From the NCBI GenBank assembly GCA_003023245.1, contig PXTR01000106.1, positions 1 through 28,602 of the forward strand: a stretch of DNA of 28,602 nt, written 5' to 3'. The stretch is from Bacteroidetes bacterium QS_8_68_15 (GTDB taxonomy: Bacteria; Bacteroidota; Rhodothermia; Rhodothermales; Salinibacteraceae). This document shows, piece by piece, positions 26,375 through 28,602 of the stretch (the first letter of the stretch is position 1; every line of letters starts with the position of its first letter). Position numbers and translations under genes: made by a program. Under the pieces are notes generated by a model. It made no database searches. It had not been told where the DNA came from and saw only the letters and a program-made list of their open reading frames with translations.

Positions 26375-26595
26375 CTGATTATTTAATTGGGTAACGTCGG
26401 CGGGAGAAACTCCCCTCCTTTTTCAAGGAGGGGATGCCGGTAGGCAGGGGTGGTTAAAAAACGGTTCGATCGGCCCTCAGGCCCCCTCTCCCTACCGGGT
26501 ATTTACTCGCCTTCGGCTCGTCAGTCGGGCTGCGCCCTCGTGTCGCCCCTAATCGAGGATCAGGGGGAGAGCTTCTTTGCGTAACCTGATTATTT
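26375..26595. repeat. Repeat-rich segment bounded by 10-bp direct repeats
   Basis: CTGATTATTT occurs at 26375-26384 and 26586-26595. Between them are two nested hairpin modules: CTCCCCTCC with GGAGGGG near 26410-26435, followed by GCAGGGGTGG, and CCCCCTCTCCC with GGGGGAGAG near 26480-26575. The exact 10-bp flanks look like a target-site duplication of a small non-coding mobile element. Confidence 0.6.
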
Positions 26596-26686
26596 TCTCA
26601 AACATCATGGAAACCTGGAAGAGAGTTCACTGGAAACGGCATCTGGGCCGCACCCACATTCCGACACCAACAGACCAAATCGGGGT

Positions 26687-26730
26687 CGCGCGATCCGCAT
26701 CACGCGATCCGCATCACGCGATCCGCGCCA
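26687..26730. repeat. 14-bp tandem repeat (2 x 7)
   Basis: CGCGATC and CGCATCA alternate twice, then CGCGATC and CGCGCCA. It is perfect over two copies. It lies 76 bases from the htrA stop (minus strand). Confidence 0.85.
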
Positions 26731-26747
26731 AAAGAAGCCGCCCCGTC

Positions 26748-26765
26748 CCGGCGAGCACCCGCCGG
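26748..26765. terminator. Hairpin downstream of the htrA-like gene
   Basis: CCGGCG pairs with CGCCGG around a 6-base loop; the minus-strand side is followed by a T-rich stretch only some 15 bases on, so terminator function is uncertain. Confidence 0.35.
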
Positions 26766-26805
26766 CGCGAGGACGGTCTTTTCTGAAAACGAGGCGCTCC
26801 CCCGA

Positions 26806-28371
26806 TCACGACGGCTTGCGCAGGGCCGTCACCGAGGTGGCCGTCCGCGTGCTGCCGCCCGGGCCGCGGCCCACTTGCAGGACGCTCACGCGGAACGTGC
26901 TTCCCGCCTCGACCTCGTTGTAGGCAGCAGCAAACTCCTCGACGCTACGCACGCGCTTCGCGCCGACGTGCGTGATGATGAGGCCCTCGCGCAGCTTGGC
27001 TTCCTGGTAGGCGTAGCTGCGAGACTCCACGTTGGTGATGAATGCGCCCTGGTACTCTTCGCTCGGCCTGATGCGCTGCCGCTGCAAGAGGCGCGGCGTG
27101 ACCGTCTGCAGGCTCAGCCCCAGGTCGTCCATCGTCTCTTTCTGCGAGGAGCCGCCCTGCGGAGAGCCGTCCTGCGAGCCGCCCGGCTCCTCCGAGGAAG
27201 CCAGAACGTCGTCGGGGCGCTCGCCCAGCTCGACCTCCACGGTGCGGCGATCCCCGTTCTGGCTGCTCACGATGGTCATTTCGACCGTATCCCCCGGCTG
27301 CTTCGAGCCGATGGTCGTGCGCAACTCGTTGAAGTTGCTAAGGTCGCTTCCCTCGATGGCGGTGATGATGTCGCCGACCTGGAGGCCCGCGTCGTCGGCC
27401 GCGCTGCCGGGCTGGACGCGCTCGATTTGCGCCGCGCCGCGCGAGATGTCGAGGTCTTGCACGAGCGCCGGCGATACACTGCCGAAGCTCACGCCCAGGT
27501 AGCCGCGTGCCACGTTGCCACTCTCGATGAGCTGGTCGGTGATGCTTTTGACGAGGTTGACCGGAATGGCGAACCCGACGCCCTGGTAGCCGCCCGTCTT
27601 CGAGGCAATCGCGGAGTTGATCCCGATCAGCTCGCCCTGGAGGTTGACCAGCGGACCGCCGGAGTTGCCCGGGTTGATCGCTACGTCGGTCTGGATCAGT
27701 TCGGCGATCTGGTTGATGTTGGAGGTAGTGCGGCTCACGCGGCCCTTTGCGCTGATGATGCCGGCCGTGGCGGTGTTCTCGAGGTCCTTCGACAACGGCG
27801 AGCCGAAGGCCATCGCCCACTGCCCGACCTGCACGTTGTCGGAATCGCCGTAGGAGACGGTCGGCAGGTCGGTTTCGTCGACTTTCAGCACCGCCAGATC
27901 ACTCATCGGGTCGGCCCCCACGATCTCCGCGTCGTACTGCGTACCGTCCTCCATCACAACGGTCGTTTCCTCGGTGTCTTCCACGACGTGGTTGTTGGTT
28001 ACGACGTAGCCGTTGGAGCGCACGATCACGCCCGAGCCGATCCCCTGACGGAGCGGACGCTGGCCTTCATCCTCCCGGCCGCGCGGCCCGCCGAAGAACC
28101 GCCGAAAGGGAGCGGGCATACGGCGCCGCTGCTTCGCTTCCTTGGAAGACTGAATCTGCACGACGGTCGGGTTGACCACGTCGGCCACTTCGACAAAGGC
28201 AGATTGCAGGTCATCGGGAGCCTTCAGTTCAGTCGTGCCTTCCGCGCGGCTGTTTTCGCTCAGGGCCCCCCCGAGGTCGAAGACGTTGGCCCCGGCGGTT
28301 ACGAAAAAGGCGCCGGCCAGAAAGGCCACCACGACGAAGACGGCGATCGAAGACTTCCGTTTCATGCTCAT
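26806..28371 (-). CDS. Deg/HtrA-family periplasmic serine protease
   Basis: The 521-residue product has an N-terminal membrane anchor or signal (residues 7-27). A trypsin-like protease domain follows with the triad His128 (TNNHVV), Asp158 (MSDLAV) and Ser237 (NPGNSGGPL). There are two PDZ domains at about 285-385 (GYLGVSFGSV onward, with the substrate-pocket strand) and 420-515, separated by a Ser/Gly/Gln-rich linker (SEEPGGSQDGSPQGGSSQ). This is the DegP/DegQ layout for quality control of exported proteins; the second PDZ is more diverged. The start is ATG 28371, with an in-frame ATG two codons on (28365). I see no clear sigma-E-type promoter in 28372-28602. Confidence 0.93.
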   Translation of the reverse strand: MSMKRKSSIAVFVVVAFLAGAFFVTAGANVFDLGGALSENSRAEGTTELKAPDDLQSAFVEVADVVNPTVVQIQSSKEAKQRRRMPAPFRRFFGGPRGREDEGQRPLRQGIGSGVIVRSNGYVVTNNHVVEDTEETTVVMEDGTQYDAEIVGADPMSDLAVLKVDETDLPTVSYGDSDNVQVGQWAMAFGSPLSKDLENTATAGIISAKGRVSRTTSNINQIAELIQTDVAINPGNSGGPLVNLQGELIGINSAIASKTGGYQGVGFAIPVNLVKSITDQLIESGNVARGYLGVSFGSVSPALVQDLDISRGAAQIERVQPGSAADDAGLQVGDIITAIEGSDLSNFNELRTTIGSKQPGDTVEMTIVSSQNGDRRTVEVELGERPDDVLASSEEPGGSQDGSPQGGSSQKETMDDLGLSLQTVTPRLLQRQRIRPSEEYQGAFITNVESRSYAYQEAKLREGLIITHVGAKRVRSVEEFAAAYNEVEAGSTFRVSVLQVGRGPGGSTRTATSVTALRKPS

Positions 28372-28602
28372 CGGAAAAGAGGAGAGGATACGTCGGAGAA
28401 AACGGCGAAGGAAACGCCAGAGGGCCGAAAACCCGGAAAACGAAGGGACGCGGCTGACGCGCTGGCAGACGTCGTCGCGTGGTGCTTTGCTTGTAGAGAG
28501 AAGGGAAAACCGTGCCAGTTTTCGGTCGGAGGCGCGGGTGTTCGGGAGAGGGAGCGTGCCGCGTCGCCCGCTTGTTTGGTTGGAGGCGACGTAAAACGTA
28601 TT

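Larger units (their letters stand above)
26304..26805. other. Gene-free stretch (about 500 bases) rich in hairpin repeats
   Basis: After the HiPIP stop there is AT-rich sequence, then a 201-base segment (26385-26585) of hairpins between copies of CTGATTATTT, then a 14-bp tandem repeat at 26687-26730. A short open frame at 26577-26786 is spacer-like and is not called. Confidence 0.7.

Noticed and set aside
26577..26786. Small open frame of 69 codons in the repeat-rich spacer
   Set aside because: Its C-terminal half is encoded by the 14-bp tandem repeat and the rest has no recognisable features.

Overview
The window is about 28.6 kb of GC-rich bacterial chromosome (roughly two thirds G+C by eye). 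Gene content suggests the Rhodothermota/Bacteroidota side of the tree, Salinibacter- or Rubricoccus-like: bacillithiol-type BshB1, a CrtB-CruF carotenoid pair beside a lipid-type acyltransferase, a TonB-dependent receptor, a TAT-exported HiPIP, many GTG starts and few clear Shine-Dalgarno sites. The taxonomic call is inference from gene content, not from a marker tree.

Layout. 1-550: the 3' end of tRNA-Leu(CAG), its terminator, and two broken N-terminal scraps of type I restriction methylase HsdM, probably an old island scar. 552-4865: BshB1 (+), an iPGM-like metalloenzyme (-), a divergent DprA-like protein with a poly-Asp N-terminus (-), and a patatin-like lipase (+). 5144-8004 (-): CruF, CrtB and an acyltransferase, read in that order. 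8150-11460 (+): a WbqC-family protein, an MFS transporter, tRNA-Phe, tRNA-Asp, a strong terminator and a small ferritin-like protein. 11484-12662 (-): a HAD phosphatase fused to a cytidine-deaminase-like domain.

12923-16711 (+): uvrB, interrupted in the Walker A motif by a 563-residue intein that has a LAGLIDADG endonuclease and an embedded HTH. 16773-18422 (+): two tandem nucleotidyltransferase/HEPN pairs joined by 4-bp overlaps; the second HEPN runs into a dispersed repeat. 18592-21843 (-): a frameshifted and internally deleted saccharopine-dehydrogenase-family gene and a TonB-dependent receptor. 22151-26303 (+): a SWIM zinc-finger protein, a formylglycine-generating-enzyme-like lipoprotein split by a frameshift, a D-2-hydroxyacid dehydrogenase, a Uma2 nuclease-like protein and a HiPIP. 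26304-26805: a gene-free stretch of hairpin repeats. 26806-28371 (-): a Deg/HtrA periplasmic protease.

The least expected pattern is not a gene. At about a dozen gene boundaries there is a short degenerate tract of period exactly 7 bp. Each tract uses a different heptamer, and many overlap the start or stop of the adjacent coding region. The next most interesting items are the uvrB intein, the duplicated NTase-HEPN module, and a ~200 bp repeat-rich segment bounded by 10-bp direct repeats.
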